A DNA stretch of 64,000 bases from Armigeres subalbatus (taxonomy: Eukaryota > Arthropoda > Insecta > Diptera > Culicidae): NCBI RefSeq assembly GCF_024139115.2, contig NC_085140.1, forward strand, positions 415,412,283 through 415,476,282, written 5' to 3'. The notes under the pieces are model-generated. The model made no database searches. It saw only the letters and a program-made list of their open reading frames with translations, and was not told the origin of the DNA. A program made the translations under genes and the position numbers. Below are positions 1-11,765 of this stretch, piece by piece. Within the stretch, counting starts at the first letter, position 1; every line of letters begins with the position of its first letter.

Positions 1-262
1 ACAAGGTAGGATCGGAAAAAAAGATGATACTTTAAGTCGTAGAGCATCGTCTCGGTTCAGCTTGAAGATAACAATGACGTCACATGTTTACATTAAAACT
101 GAATGTTTATCTGGCTGAGCATGCCTTGTTTTCTGTATGTTGTGCATTATGTCAGACAGTCAAGTCACTTTGCATGCACTTTAATATACGTTTGGGAATG
201 TTTAAATTCCCCTTAACCGTTCAGCACGCGCGCGGTCCTGGAACGCCCATGTAGGCTCACTC
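1..262. other. Non-coding, nothing recognised
   Basis: No coding frame, RNA gene or clear repeat boundary is visible. The last part is GC-richer, with CGCGCG-type dinucleotide runs. Confidence 0.5.
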
Positions 263-339
263 GTGCTGTGTATCGCGAGCGATGTTTTCTTGTTAGTGTT
301 GTACAAAATACAAAAGCGCGCGTGCTCGAGTGTTAAACC

Positions 340-800
340 TTGCCTCGTTGTAACCCAGTTACTTTATATTGGATTCCTGGTCACTGTGGTATTGATGAGA
401 ACGAAAGAGCCGATAAATCAGCCTCGGATCATCCATCATCCAATTTCCATACACCATTTTGTGGATTATGCACATGGGATCCGAAAATGGAGCTGAAAAC
501 GTTAATAGCCTCAGAAGCAAAAAACAAATTGGAAACACACTCCCAATTCTTCCGTTAATATATTTTTTTAAAAAGGCATTCTAAAAGGTTTGTTATACAT
601 AATATTGCCTTAACCTGTAAAATCTTAGCGCTTTTCATAATAGATCTTAGAACATATGCGGCCCTAATAACAAGTAATTTTTCGACCTTTATCACTTCAA
701 GCAAATGAAAAAAAAACTTCAAAATCATTCATGTCGATTCTGTGGCATAGACAAAAAAGACTCGGAATACATTTTATGCCATTGCCCGACAATTTTCATT
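340..800 (+). pseudogene. LINE remnant: RNase H domain and C-terminal zinc knuckle
   Basis: The frame from about 340 reads a peptide with WIPGHCGIDENERAD, the conserved C-terminal block of the RNase H domain of Jockey/I-type non-LTR retrotransposons. In the element this domain removes the RNA strand after target-primed reverse transcription. About 200 bases further on (730-790) another frame reads CRFCGIDKKDSEYILCHC, matching the Cys-rich tail that closes these proteins. A stop at 556-558 and frame changes separate the two pieces, and no reverse transcriptase is present. This is a short, dead 3' fragment. The clade cannot be fixed from so little sequence. Confidence 0.6.
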
Positions 801-1196
801 TAAAGAATATGGTTCTTCAATGAGGGGCTATTAGAACCCTATGAAGTTTGATCAACAACACCTAATCTGCTTGTGCAGTTTATTATCACAATAGATCAAA
901 ATACTGGTCGCAGTGATAATAACATCCAACACGGAAAAAAATTAACCGAAGAACCTTTTGAATTTTTCCGGACAAACCTAGTGAATTTCCACAGAAAGAT
1001 TTCCCCACTTGCCACTTGGCTAAATGGCACGTGCGAGGAAAATCAGCTAGATCAATTTCATTTGGCCGAAATAGATATCAGGTCGAAAAAAATGTTTTGG
1101 CCAAACATGTTATTCAACCGAAAGCGACATTCGCCCGGACTGCTAATTTGGCTGGAAAAGCCGTTTGCCTTAAAAGATCGTTTGTCTAAAATTGTC
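801..1196. repeat. Decayed GGCCGAAA-type tandem sequence
   Basis: From about 1060 the sequence contains scattered, diverged motifs of the type TTTGGCCGAAA, TTCAACCGAAAG and AAAGATCGTTTG. The same kind of sequence resumes at 3773-3870 beyond the inserted element, so this was one continuous decayed tandem tract before insertion. It resembles the sequence around the 17-bp minisatellite at 26-27 kb. Confidence 0.35.
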
Positions 1197-1204
1197 GTTT
1201 ATCG
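1197..1204. repeat. Left 8-bp target site duplication GTTTATCG
   Basis: Identical to 3773-3780. An 8-bp duplication is the hallmark of hAT transposition. Confidence 0.85.
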
Positions 1205-1309
1205 CAGCGGTTCTCAACCTTTTGCTTGAAAGGTACCCCTTCAAACTTATGTGTTCATTGAGGTACCCCCTAGCGTATTTCATAAGATATATTAAAAACG
1301 AACACTTAG

Positions 1310-1976
1310 CTTCCCACAAGACTTTTGGAGGCCTCCAAGCCTCTTGGAAGGAAGCTTCCAAGCCTCCTGAAAGCCTACGAGCCTCTTGATAGGGGCCTCC
1401 GAGTCTCTAGAAGAGAGACTTTTGAGCATCTTGAAAAAAGGCTTCAGAGAATTTTGAAAGGATCTTGAAAGAAGGCCTCTTGAAAGAAATCCGAGCATCT
1501 TGAAAAGAGGCTTCCGAACCTCTTGGAAGGAGGCTTCCGAGTCTCTTGAAACTAGGATTCCGAGCCTCTTGGAAGGAGGTTTCTGAGCTTCTTGAAAGGA
1601 GGCTTCCGAACCTTATGGAATGAGTCTTTCGAGTATTCTGAAAGGAGGCTTCTGAGCTTCTTGAAAGGAAGCTTTTGAGCCTCTTGAAAGCGGCTTTCGA
1701 GCATCTTGAAAGGACGCTTCTCAGCATCTTGAAAGAAGACCTTTTGAAAAAAAAACCTAGACTCATAAAACCTTTTGCTAGGAGACTTGCGAGGCTTCCT
1801 TGAAAGAAGAATTCCTGAAAAAATATTGAAACGAAGTTTCCCAGCATCTTGATCGGAGACTTCTAAACGTCTTGAAATGCCGAGCAGGAGGTTTTCGAGC
1901 CTATTTGTATGAGCCTTCCAAGCCTATTGGCAGGAAACTTTCAAGCTTTTCGAAAAGAGGCTTACGAGCTGCTTCA
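1310..1976. repeat. 23-bp minisatellite, left part
   Basis: Diverged tandem units of about 23 bp of the type GCTTCTTGAAAGGAGGCTTCC follow one another; clear consecutive units lie between 1560 and 1740. Units differ by several substitutions, so the array is old. The open frames over it on either strand (for example 1407-1847 minus) are products of the repeat and have no recognisable domain. The array continues at 3413-3490 after the inserted transposon. Confidence 0.75.
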
Positions 1977-1984
1977 GATGGAGC
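1977..1984. repeat. Left 8-bp target site duplication GATGGAGC
   Basis: Identical to 3405-3412 on the other side of the nested element. Confidence 0.85.
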
Positions 1985-3404
1985 TAGGGTGGTCTAACCG
2001 GTAATACCGGTATTACCGGCCAAATTAGGGTACCGAAAATACCGGTATTAGAGCCGGAAAATACCGGTATTTTCGGTATTTCAAATTTTGCTGCCAGTAT
2101 CAAAAATCTCGAATAAATTTAACCTACTTATATCAGCTCAACTGCCTGTAATCGCATATCGAGGTGTCATTAAAGAAGCAAGAAATCCAACATAAGATGG
2201 GGGCAAAATGTTCGATTTACAAGCAGTAAAGACTCATAGAGCGAAAAATACAACAATTAAATGTGCGCATGAGTAACTTTGCCCAAATAAGCATCATTGA
2301 CGACGTTTACGCTACAATCAACATCGCCATTAATCATACCTGTTGCTTCATTCTCTTAGCCATCTGTTAAACTGCGAATGACTTTTTCTTCAATGAACAT
2401 TGTTGATATCGTCGAGAATTTTCCCGCAATGTAAGAAATTGTTAAAATGGTACGAGCCGTAGTGAGTAGCTTTTTCCGGAGATCACCTGTAAAAATGGTT
2501 TTTCTACTGAAAAATATGTCTGTTCTGAATTCGGAAAAGAATTTGAATTAGTGGCTGACGCCAAGGCATGCTGAAATAATTAGAGCCCTCGGACCTGTTC
2601 AAGCTGTTGTGGAACTACTGCTCTGTGAGTTCTGCACTCTATATGATGCCGAAGTGGCGTTCCAATTTACGTTGGAATTATTATCAAATCAAGCCACTAT
2701 TTTGATGCTTTTAAGGAATGAATCCAAGAGAGTCGATCCAAATACGCCGATCTTTTTGCTTTTCTGAATAATTCTGCCGTGAAGCAATTAATCAGAAACT
2801 ATTTTGGCATTTGTTTCTAGGCATCCAGAGCTACTTTGATTAAGCAAGCGTATGGGATCTACCTGACGATCAGTACGAAGAAGATGCCGCTATGGATATT
2901 TTATCTGGTTTATCGTGTAAAGAAAAACTTGTAAAGAGACTGTAGCGTTGCTGATGGCAAATACATTGACGCTAGGATCCTTGCATACAATCCGTAAAAA
3001 ATTCTCCTACTATGAATCGGAAGGAATTAAGGGCAAGTATTTATTTGACACTGATTTTCGACGGTCTTGGAACCATGCGTCCTACTTCGGTTGAACCAGA
3101 GAGGGTATTCTCCAGTGATTGCTTGGCAACATTGCCAAAACAAAATCCAAAGGCGGATTGGGAGATGAATCGCTCAGTATGTAACGTCTACTTAAGTTTC
3201 GCTTTACCTAGCTCAACAAGCAATGATTTTAACATTTGAAGTTTGAACAAATATTGTTTTTCATTCACAACTCCAAATCCAAAGTTTTTCTTTTACAACT
3301 CTACATTTTCACAAAAACCGGTATTCTACCGGTATTACCGGTATTGACTCCACCAAATACCGAATACCGGTATTTGACAAAAATGGCCAATACCGACCAC
3401 CCTA
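1985..3404 (+). mobile_element. Nested hAT transposon, degenerate
   Basis: The terminal inverted repeats are TAGGGTGGTC (1985-1994) and GACCACCCTA (3395-3404), with 8-bp duplications GATGGAGC on both sides. Both ends are packed with ACCGGTATT-type motifs, including a perfect 22-bp palindrome at 1998-2019; such subterminal repeats bind hAT transposases in known families. The interior keeps pieces of a transposase gene, described separately. It is inserted in the minisatellite of the surrounding hAT element, so it is the younger of the two. Confidence 0.85.
2560..3239 (+). pseudogene. hAT transposase remnant with dimerisation motif
   Basis: The tract from about 2568 reads a peptide resembling the helical region of hAT transposases (AEIIRALGPVQAVVELL, then an LYDAEVAF stretch). 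Near 3070-3130 another piece reads TSVEPERVFSSDC, the conserved C-terminal hAT dimerisation motif, normally (T/P)S.P.ERVFS..G. Several stops and frameshifts lie between, and the N-terminal BED finger and catalytic domain are not recognisable. This is a dead gene of the surrounding element. Confidence 0.7.
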
Positions 3405-3412
3405 GATGGAGC

Positions 3413-3495
3413 CTATTGAAAGGAGGCTTCCAAGCTTCTTGCAGCGAGCTTCTACTGAGCTTCCTTCATGTTTCTCAACTGCATGCTTCCGAACC
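3413..3495. repeat. 23-bp minisatellite, right part
   Basis: Units of the type GAAAGGAGGCTTCCAAGC resume directly after the nested hAT duplication and then decay. Confidence 0.7.
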
Positions 3496-3772
3496 TTTAG
3501 ATTCTTAATTCTAGTTATGAAGCATATTATTCGAAATATTTTTGTACTCGATCAAGGTGATGAATTATATTGAGGATTTAAATTTGATCATTCGACGTTT
3601 GCTTTTTTGATTTTTTTCCCATATTTTAGGAACAATAAGATTTTTCCAAAACTTTAAGTTTTATTAGGAATTGTAATGCATCCGCCATTACGCATTTTGT
3701 TATTCGAGAGTACCCCCTGAGGCCAACGAAGGTACACCCAGGGGTACATGTACCCCAGGTTGAGAACCGCTG

Positions 3773-3780
3773 GTTTATCG
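3773..3780. repeat. Right 8-bp target site duplication GTTTATCG
   Basis: Matches 1197-1204. Confidence 0.85.
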
Positions 3781-3922
3781 GAAAGGGCCATTTTTCTGAT
3801 AACGTTATTTGGCCGAAAGGGTCACGACATATTCGGTACTTTCTGCCAAACGACCATTTCGACCGAACGACTTTTAACGTTGGATAACGTTAACGGGGTT
3901 GAAAATCATCCTTTAATAGGTA

Positions 3923-4191
3923 TTTGTTTGGTTTTGGGACATCGATGAACTGAGCAGCTTGAGTGTTGCTGATGCTGACGATCACACACGGCATCAGCGG
4001 GGAAGTATTTTCATCCGTGTTTGAAGACGCATCAGCATCGCTTCGGTTCAATAGTGTAGTCGTCGGGGTGACACAAGCAGAATGTTTTGCCGCCACCGGC
4101 GCACTGGCGACGATACTGCGGTACCACGGGGAGGCGAAGCGACCAGCCTGCGGGCTGCAAGTCTCCTTAATAAAGCCAATAAAAAAAAAAA
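3923..4191 (+). mobile_element. 5'-truncated poly(A) retroposon (LINE 3' end)
   Basis: The segment ends in AATAAAGCCAATAAAA followed by a 14-base A run, and AATAGGTA occurs both at 3915-3922 and at 4192-4199, fitting a target site duplication. The body (GC-richer, with GCGAAGCGACCAGCCTGCGG near 4132) resembles the 3'UTR of mosquito Jockey/LOA-type LINEs. No protein domain remains. A SINE or processed transcript is the alternative. Confidence 0.6.
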
Positions 4192-4199
4192 AATAGGTA

Positions 4200-5160
4200 C
4201 CAACACACGCCAACGGCAGCTCACCGCTACACTGCCAAAAATATCTATATAAGATATATGTGTCGCCGTTATAATTTTTTGCAATAGCTTCACCCTAATA
4301 TAATCGATATAGAACCACACATAAATTAAATAATTGCTAATTCAGAGACCACACATAAAGTTTATTTGGATATATATTTTTATTAGTATTGTTCAGCGTG
4401 GAGAATGGTTATGTGTGCGCTGGTACATACATAATAAGTTAAATCTATGGATTTTTGCCAATAAATATGTGTGGATTTTTAGTAGTGTAACCACATCACG
4501 TAGGCGAGAAAGAAGAATTCTATCATATGAAACAGTAGATGCAGCGGCATCGGTGTGGTTTGGTTGTCAACCGGGCGACTCAATCAGGCCGCCGGCATGT
4601 TGACAACAGCTGGTTATGAGGAATACGCATTTTTGAAAACAAATCGGCTCTTTCCAAAACCACTATTTTATAGGAAAGAAGGTTGAGCCGAGACATAATC
4701 GCTTGGCGACGGTAGGAAGCTTCCGCCGGTGGTAAAATCACAAGCACGCGTCAGAGGAAAAGGCTGCAAAAATTAATTCGCATAGATGGCATTCAGTAGC
4801 AGTCAAGTAAAATATTTTGTCAAGATTGTGATTTGGTTTGGTTGCTGTTTGTGATTGGGAAGGCGTATTATTGAAAATAAATAGGTTCTTAATAAATAGT
4901 TTTCTATGAAAAGAATGCTGATCCGAGAAGAAATTACTTGAAAATACTAAACGGCAGCAATATAATCGCAACGATGGTCCCACGTTGTCCAACATTTTCC
5001 TTGGGGTCGTGTCTTGTACACAGCCTTTTAATTTTTCGACCAAACGTCATTTTCGTTCGTGTGTTCATTTCATTCTAATGACATGACAGTTAAGCATTTT
5101 GGTCAAGCGCCTATTTTGGCAAACGATTTTTGACATAGGATTACGTCCTTCAGAAATATA
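4200..5160. other. Non-coding, weak internal duplication
   Basis: About 4615-4710 and 4860-4945 are alignable by eye (…GAAAACAAATCGGCTCTT… versus …GAAAATAAATAGGTTCTT…, each followed by a GAAAGAA/GAAAAGAA and CCGAGA block). This suggests an old tandem duplication of a roughly 245-bp unit. No gene is seen. Confidence 0.35.
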
Positions 5161-8100
5161 GGAGGGTCATTCTGTAAATTCAAATTTATGATCCTCCCGA
5201 AAGCTGGTCAGGAAGTATAAGCTAATATCTCAGCCGTCTTCCAACCGACTTCGGAGATTTTGGTTTGAATCGGTCGACGAACTCTCTAAGATTTTGCCCA
5301 GCTATTTAAAGAGTTAAATGCGCTCATCTGTTGCAATATTGAATTCCGCCAAGCACTGTCAAAAATCGATAAATAAGCATATCCCGTAAAGTGCATCACC
5401 AGCTTTGAACATCAAGAATTGTGCAACTTGGGCGATACTTATCGAGTTAGATGATGGTGACAATGCATTGGAAAATTACTTCGACTTCGAGAATATCCTG
5501 TTAGGGAGGCATTGGCTTACGGAAACGCAGTATGCTAGATTCAAGACAAGTAAGGAAAATATCGAGTTAGGGAGAGTTCACAGTATCTCTGACCGTTACA
5601 TTAATTTGTCGATACCAAGATTGGGTCGATGTGAGAAGTGCACATACGGTTAGAGCAGGGCCTATACAGTCGATGCAATTTACTGTACTCGGTTTTTCTC
5701 TATGATTGATCTTCAAGGTGAAAAATAGCGTGGAAAACTTTTAGCACTTCATGATATTTTTAAATTGCCGAAAATGCCGATTGTATTTTCATCAATTAAA
5801 TTTTAATAAATCTTATCTACTTTTTAAAAAGTATACTACCCACAACAGATCATTTTGTTTGGTTTGATATCTGAGAAAATCTATAATAATATTTTTGTTC
5901 AGCTTTATTTTGTCAATCAATGTTTTATTTCTACAAGGGTTAAGTTTTTTTTGCTGGGTGTGGAGCAGTAGGGGAAGGGGAGGCAATATGCCCTAGCTAA
6001 GCAAACACTGCTTTATTGTCTTATTTGTAACGCTATTCATGGGTATTTTTACATTATGCATCAGTTAAGCAAGATAGCTTGTTGATGCCATTCAAAAATT
6101 GTCAAATATCTCAATCATGTTGATAATATTCACATTTTAAAAAAGTGGTGATATTCTTACGCCGGGAAAGCTCATGAGGCAAAACGCCTTTTGGCCTGGC
6201 AGCTCCTAGGGAACAAAGTACCACGCATTGTCGGCGAATCAGCATTCAGGTATGGATGGTACGTGGGTTTAAGTACATTGTAGGTTGAATTACTTGCAGG
6301 GCGTTTTGCCTCGCCAGAATGTTAGATGTTTCTTCAAAATGTGGAAATTTTCGGTTTTTTGGGGCCTCTTCCCCTAGATATAGATAACCGAAGAAATATT
6401 TTCCGATGATAGTGATTCGAAGATTTAGTTTGTTGATGATGATGGTCCCGCCATTTGATGATGATGGTTAGAGTCTAATCAAAGTTCATAGCGCCTCTTG
6501 CACACTGCGAGTATTTTTTGACCAAAGTACCATTAAATCATGGATTCAAACATCGCTACTGCCAGCCATCAAGATAAACATCCGAAATGGGAAGGCGCGT
6601 AATATATTTCAAGCTATTAAACAATCGGTCATTATACCACTCGGTGTCCGAACCTACCAGGGACATAAACTGTGCTCGAACGGCTTTGGTATCTGCTTCT
6701 TTTATTGTTTTACGCTTGTAAATAAAAAGGAGCACTGGGGTTTTGGAAATCGCTTATTTCTCGCAATCGAAACCATTAGATTTTGCGAAACGATTGTTCT
6801 TCATTTTCAATTAAATATTTAATTCGAACATAAAGTTTAGGATAATCATCATCACAGTGCTGTAAAATTATGCTAATAGCTCTACGTGTTTGGTTTCATA
6901 GAAGCCATCAACAGGGGGGTCATTTCCTTTTTTCAAATTCATTGAAATAGAATGCGTTATTCAATCGCCTGAACGAGGAACATCATTTTAATTTGATTTG
7001 TATTATCTGGATATGTTTTGACATGCAGTTATAGATAACATTGGTTCTGCTGATGATATTTTCAGTGTAAGAAGAACAGAATAAACATTTGAAGCCATCG
7101 TGGGCTTCTCTCTGATATTGGTAACGTTTACTACCAAATGAAATGCATCTACAAAATTGATTAACAAATTTTGTCCAACGCAACATTGAAAAGCATCAGT
7201 TGATCATCCAGAGCAGAATGTTCTGTACGGCTTCACGTAATTTGTATAGAAGCTCATTGATTGATCAATTGCTCCGTACTTTACCTCAAATGTGAGCTTA
7301 GAAAACACCAATCGATGGTCTTTTGTCAGGTGAATTGATTTGCTCAGATTTATTCATTTCACCACCGCTTCAGTAAACCAACCTTCCAGAAACGACTTTC
7401 ATCTGGTAAGGCTTCCCAGGCCATCTTACAAGACAGCCATACCAAAAGACACACCAATAGACCACCCGGAAAGGCATGGCCGCCGTCAACACGCCCTGTT
7501 GATGAAGGGATTATTTATGTTCTCTACCATCAATCAACGAGAGTGATGCTCCACCATTACTCCGTTCGATGTAGCAAAAAAGCACCATTCGCAAAAAAAA
7601 CTACACTTCAGGAAGGAAGAGGTGGAACACACGTCTGCGTGCTGCTACTATTGACTGGTGGCCCAATCTTTCAAATCTACCGACGACGACGTTCCGTACA
7701 GCATCATCGCCCTGTTGAAGCACTCGAACGCTTGTCACGTGCTTTCTGCCAGGATTTTCTTGTTCCGCATCCCGCTCTTAACCCCAAGAGGTTGAAAAAT
7801 AAACTTCTACGGGAGCTTGCCAGCAAACTTGCCACACTTCCTACTTTGCCAAACTATGCAAATCTAAAGCAAACATTTTGCATAAATTATGCTAATTTGA
7901 AACGGTCCACCGACGTCCTCTCGTAGCTGGCAGCACTGACTGCCGCTGTTTGTCGTCACCAGGATTTGAGCTGTCTGGAAAACTAAAGGAACGTGCTGCC
8001 AACCGAAGAACGGGTTTCCGATGTTGCAATACAAGGAAAAACGAAGCCGCTGTCTATTAAAACTGGCGCTAGTCCTCAGTCGTTAGGCCAATGAAAAATC

Positions 8101-8480
8101 GAGGAGAAGGCAAATGAAAGTCCGTTATTAATAGTGATAAATTATCAGCAAATAGTGCTTCCGACTGCACCGAACCGACTCGGAAAGGATATGTCGACGA
8201 TGGTGTACAAATTAGAGGGCTTTAAAAGTTCTGGGTTGGGAATAAATCATCTTTGCAATTTCGGATCAAAATGCTAATTTACACATCGTGTTTAAATGTC
8301 GAGGCGACATACTTTTCTTTCTCTTAGCCAAACATTTTAGAATGATCATTTCACCTCACATATGTGCTGTATAATGCTCATTGCAACGCTTCTACGTGTG
8401 CTGAAATCTTGAATCAACAGAAGAATGCAACTAACATAAGCACATTTTGTTTAAATTAGCCTAGACGAATAACATGTTCC
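5161..8480. other. Non-coding, no recognisable gene
   Basis: Short open frames exist (5405-5653, 7340-7546, 7543-7926 on plus) but show no known domain and no splice or Kozak context. A short inverted pair, GAGGCAAAACGCC near 6175 and GGCGTTTTGCCTC near 6301, may mark an old MITE. If the exon at 8872 is real, this tract would be intron or intergenic DNA of that gene. Confidence 0.4.
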
Positions 8481-8510
8481 TTAGGTCACGTAATAACATA
8501 AATTATATTT

Positions 8511-8668
8511 CGTACACTAATTACGTAAGCACTTATGGGAGGTGGGGAGGTCTGCCATTTTCTTACGCTTCATGTAAATAAAAAATGATTTGTATGGGAA
8601 AAATCTTACATGGGGGGAGGGGGTTGAAAAACCCAGGAAAATTGTTTACGAAATTAGTGTACGTCCCC
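8511..8668. mobile_element. Short MITE with CGTACACTAATT termini
   Basis: The left end reads CGTACACTAATTACGTAAG and the right end is its inverted counterpart, TTTACGAAATTAGTGTACG. The interior contains a G-run followed by TTGAAAAACCC. No coding capacity. The exact outer boundary and duplication are unclear. Confidence 0.55.
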
Positions 8669-8871
8669 TAAGATGAATATTTCATGGATCATTTCTTGAA
8701 ATCGGGTTTAAGAAACGGTCTCAGATTTTTAAATTGTGAAAATATTTAAACACGTTTCGTCAATTTTGGTTTTTCAATTGAGTTTCAAATTATTTTAGAG
8801 AGATTTACAATTGCTGCGTTTCTGCTAAGGCAATCATTTGATCGAACGGAGTTGTTTTTTGTCTTTTCTAG

Positions 8872-9134
8872 AAACCAAGGACCCAGTTGGCAACGTTTGA
8901 GAGGACCTGATTACGGTAGCCCCTCCGGAGAATGGGTCTGCACCGATGCGTTCCAGTGCGCCGCTGGCTCCTGGGGATGCCACATTGCAACCATCAACTG
9001 CCACCACCAACAACATCTCCTCTGCCACAACCACCACCATCGCCACCACCTCTACCGGAAGCATCGCTTCAGCCCTCCGACGGGCGTCGCTTGGTAAAAT
9101 CGTGAACAAGGATCGCAAACTCAAAAATAGTTAA
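8872..9134 (+). CDS. Candidate 3'-terminal exon of an unidentified host gene
   Basis: A good acceptor (TTTTTTGTCTTTTCTAG, ending at 8871) precedes the exon. In one frame it reads TKDPVGNV and a TGA (8898-8900), then continues open as EDLITVAPPENGSAP, a Ser/Thr/Ala/Asn-rich stretch and a basic tail, ALRRASLGKIVNKDRKLKNS, ending at TAA 9132-9134. Composition and codon use look like coding DNA on both sides of the TGA, unlike the A/T-rich surroundings. In a second frame the exon is also open to 9097, but that peptide is His/Cys-rich and less protein-like. More than 1.5 kb of 3'UTR-like sequence follows. No family is recognised. Translation could stop at the TGA, read through it, or the exon could be a pseudogene. 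Confidence 0.35.
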
Positions 9135-10860
9135 TCCCGCATTCGCTACAACTCTAGCATCAGAATCTCTCTACCCTAAATAGTAATCAAATACTAACTT
9201 ATTAACAAAGGAAACAAATGCAATATAAAGCGGTTCGAACGAGTGCAGTCGTTCTGTTAGGGAATTTCGGTTGGATATAATTTCGGGGAGAGCTTTTCCA
9301 TGCGCTTTCCCCTTCGAACGATAACGAAACGGTTTATGCGTGTTTACTTACGACTTCACTAGCGCCACCACACACCGCTCTGCCTTCAATTTCTTTAACG
9401 ATTGTTGTTCAACTGACACACATACACAAGTGATAGAATGCAAGACGCGGAAGCTGATTACCGACTTTGTTTTATAAAGTTGATTGTTTTATCAAGCAGC
9501 TGGGCAGATGGAATGTTCGTTTCTTGTAGCAATCTTCTTAGAAGTCCCGTCTTTTTCTCGTTAAATGTTATCGATGTTGACAATTTTCATGAAATTTCCG
9601 TTGATTTCGATTAAGGATTCGAGATTTTTATATGATGGAGTGTTCTTTTATGAATCAAACATGAAACGCTTACTACTAATTGAAAGATGTACAGCTATTA
9701 AATCGAACTAATGTAATTTTAAACTAATGAATATGGTATGACTGTATATAATCTAAGAAGTACTCAAAACTTAGCATCAAGTAATAAGCAACCAAACAGC
9801 AACAAACAAAAAATCGATAACAAAAATTGTATATTTTAGAAAAGAGGCAAAACGAAAAGTGATATCAAGTTAATTTTAAATCGAAGAAATTAAAGCTCTT
9901 ATACTGATTGCATCGTTAAACCGAATTGGTGTATAAACCGTTTTTCAATAGTTTTCTTCAATTCCTTTTGAGGTTCATTTCATTCTACATCCTAAGCTAA
10001 CTCTTGAAGCTAACCTTTCAATATCAAAGGAATTCATTCTCAAAGCCTTGTAAATAAAGAGAAACTACGACGGTTATCAGCTATTAAGCCCGGGGTTGAT
10101 GAATCACACTCTCAGAACTTGTTTTCACTTCCCTCGTCCCTTCGTCAGCGATGCCCAAAGATTGCGCTAGTCAACAAAAAAAAAGCAACACAACGACATG
10201 TTCCTGATGCGAGCCAGCAACGGTTGCCTTCCGAAACCAAACACGCTTTATATGAATGTATGTTTAAGCACCGGTAATTCCACAGTACAGCTTTCCGTTC
10301 CGCTCAGAATCCGGAATAAATCCAAAATGGGACCAACGTAGATCGTGCCTAACGTTAGGTTTTGTAAATTGGTTTTGGACTACTACAACTTTGACATCAG
10401 GACTCAATCTGCATGCAAATTACAGTCGTGTCAATTTGGTTTTTATTCGCTTATTTATTTAATACTTGTCGATGCATGTATTCCAGAAGTTTTGGAGCCA
10501 AACTTTTCGAACCAGTGTGATACGATGGGAAGAGGGGTAGTTTACATAAACCGGGAGGAACCAAAGGCAACGTAAACCACTGTTTTATATTTGCTTACAT
10601 GCTTATTCATTCACGTTATGAACCCAGCCGACAGCATTTTAGTAGGAATGAGGTAAAGGAGTTAGCAACCGACGTTAAAGTTAATGCCGTTCTCAGTAAT
10701 GCGTATTCAAAACATATAGGGAATGAAGAAAATGCTTAGAGCATGGTTAGTTGATACGAAAAATTTCATGTTTCTAAGCATCTCACAAGTTGTAGAAAAA
10801 ATGATTTCCGTGGCTTACAGAAGGACGATATTTGACTCCGTACTCTATAAATAAAGTTAT
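9135..10860 (+). other. 3'UTR-like non-coding sequence
   Basis: The tract is A/T-rich with many CAAACAACAAAC and AAATCGAT-type stretches and possible polyadenylation signals AATAAA near 10048, 10313 and 10849. This is what a long insect 3'UTR would look like if the exon at 8872-9134 is genuine. No structured RNA or gene is seen. Confidence 0.3.
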
Positions 10861-11765
10861 TTTCCGACTGTTATTTTTCATATGGATTGAGCTTTGAGTT
10901 GCTACCCAGCAATTCTTCGAAACCAAAAGCTGCCTTCTTTCGTATTATTCAAATATGAATCGGAGCCGTTTCTTAATTTCTTTGGATCTTATCAATAGTT
11001 GGAAAACATACTTTTAAAGAATGTATACGGAGAATTCAGTTCGTTGAGTAACAGCAAAGCTAGCGTGAATTGTATTGCAGTTATTGATTAACCCTCTCCC
11101 GCCCATATGGTATCTGTGGAGCATTATCAAATTTTGCACCTTCTAATATTCATCGAATTGTTTCAACAACAAAAAGCAATATTTGGCACATCTTTATGGT
11201 TCCATTAGACTGCAAATATAATCTATTTTGAGAACAAATAGTTAATCTATTGAAAACCTCTTTTTTTCGTTTTCCAATAATTTAACTGCTGCTGTTATTT
11301 TTCGCGGAATAGACGGGAGGTGTACGGAAGTAGGATGGGAGAGGAATAGGGTGTGAGTTTTTTTTATCATTGATGCTGTGTGGAAAGTTTCGATTAGCAT
11401 GTAGTGAAGTCAACTGTGAACTACTTCACTTCTGTGGTATCATTGTTGGATATTTTTATTTTTCTAATTTTTGTCTTACCACGCTAGGATGTGTTACCGA
11501 CACTGTATCGTTGTTGATGGCCAGAAACCAGACTCATAAGCCAGCTCGTTTTCGTCAACACCGATATCAACTCGTAGAGGGTGGCTAGCTCTGTCTCTCG
11601 ATATTGAGGATCCAGATAAAAATTCTTCTTATCTCTGTTAAGATATTGGGGATCCGAATTATAGTCTCCCAATGTTTTGATAAGGTTTGTAGCTCACAAC
11701 AATTAGTGGATGAATCAAAGGGAAGATAAGAAAGAAGATGATTATTAGTATTGAAAACACGCAGC
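10861..11765. other. Non-coding flank of the large minisatellite
   Basis: No gene is recognised. A 72-codon open frame at 11370-11588 has no known domain. Confidence 0.4.

Larger units (their letters stand above)
1205..3772. mobile_element. Non-autonomous hAT-type transposon carrying a minisatellite
   Basis: The ends are inverted repeats: the left starts CAGCGGTTCTCAACCT and the right ends GGTTGAGAACCGCTG. Perfect 8-bp duplications GTTTATCG flank them. Both arms continue with related GGTACCCC-containing sequence. Inside is no transposase belonging to this element. Instead there is a 23-bp minisatellite (about 1310-1976 and 3413-3490) interrupted by a second hAT element. Without the nested insertion it would be roughly 1.15 kb. 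Being non-autonomous, it would have needed a hAT transposase supplied elsewhere. Confidence 0.85.

Noticed and set aside
1407..1847. 146-codon minus frame of Ser/Phe-rich repeats
   Set aside because: Translation of the 23-bp minisatellite; no domain.
5405..5653. 82-codon plus frame
   Set aside because: No ATG start, no recognisable domain, no splice signals.
7543..7926. 127-codon plus frame
   Set aside because: No known domain and the surrounding composition is non-coding. Kept only as an unassigned frame.
8834..9124. 96-codon minus frame opposite the candidate exon
   Set aside because: Mirror of the ACC/GCC-rich plus-strand codons; Val/Ala-rich peptide without features.
11370..11588. Terminal exon after TACCACGCTAG at about 11487
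   Set aside because: Weak acceptor and no coding signature in any frame.
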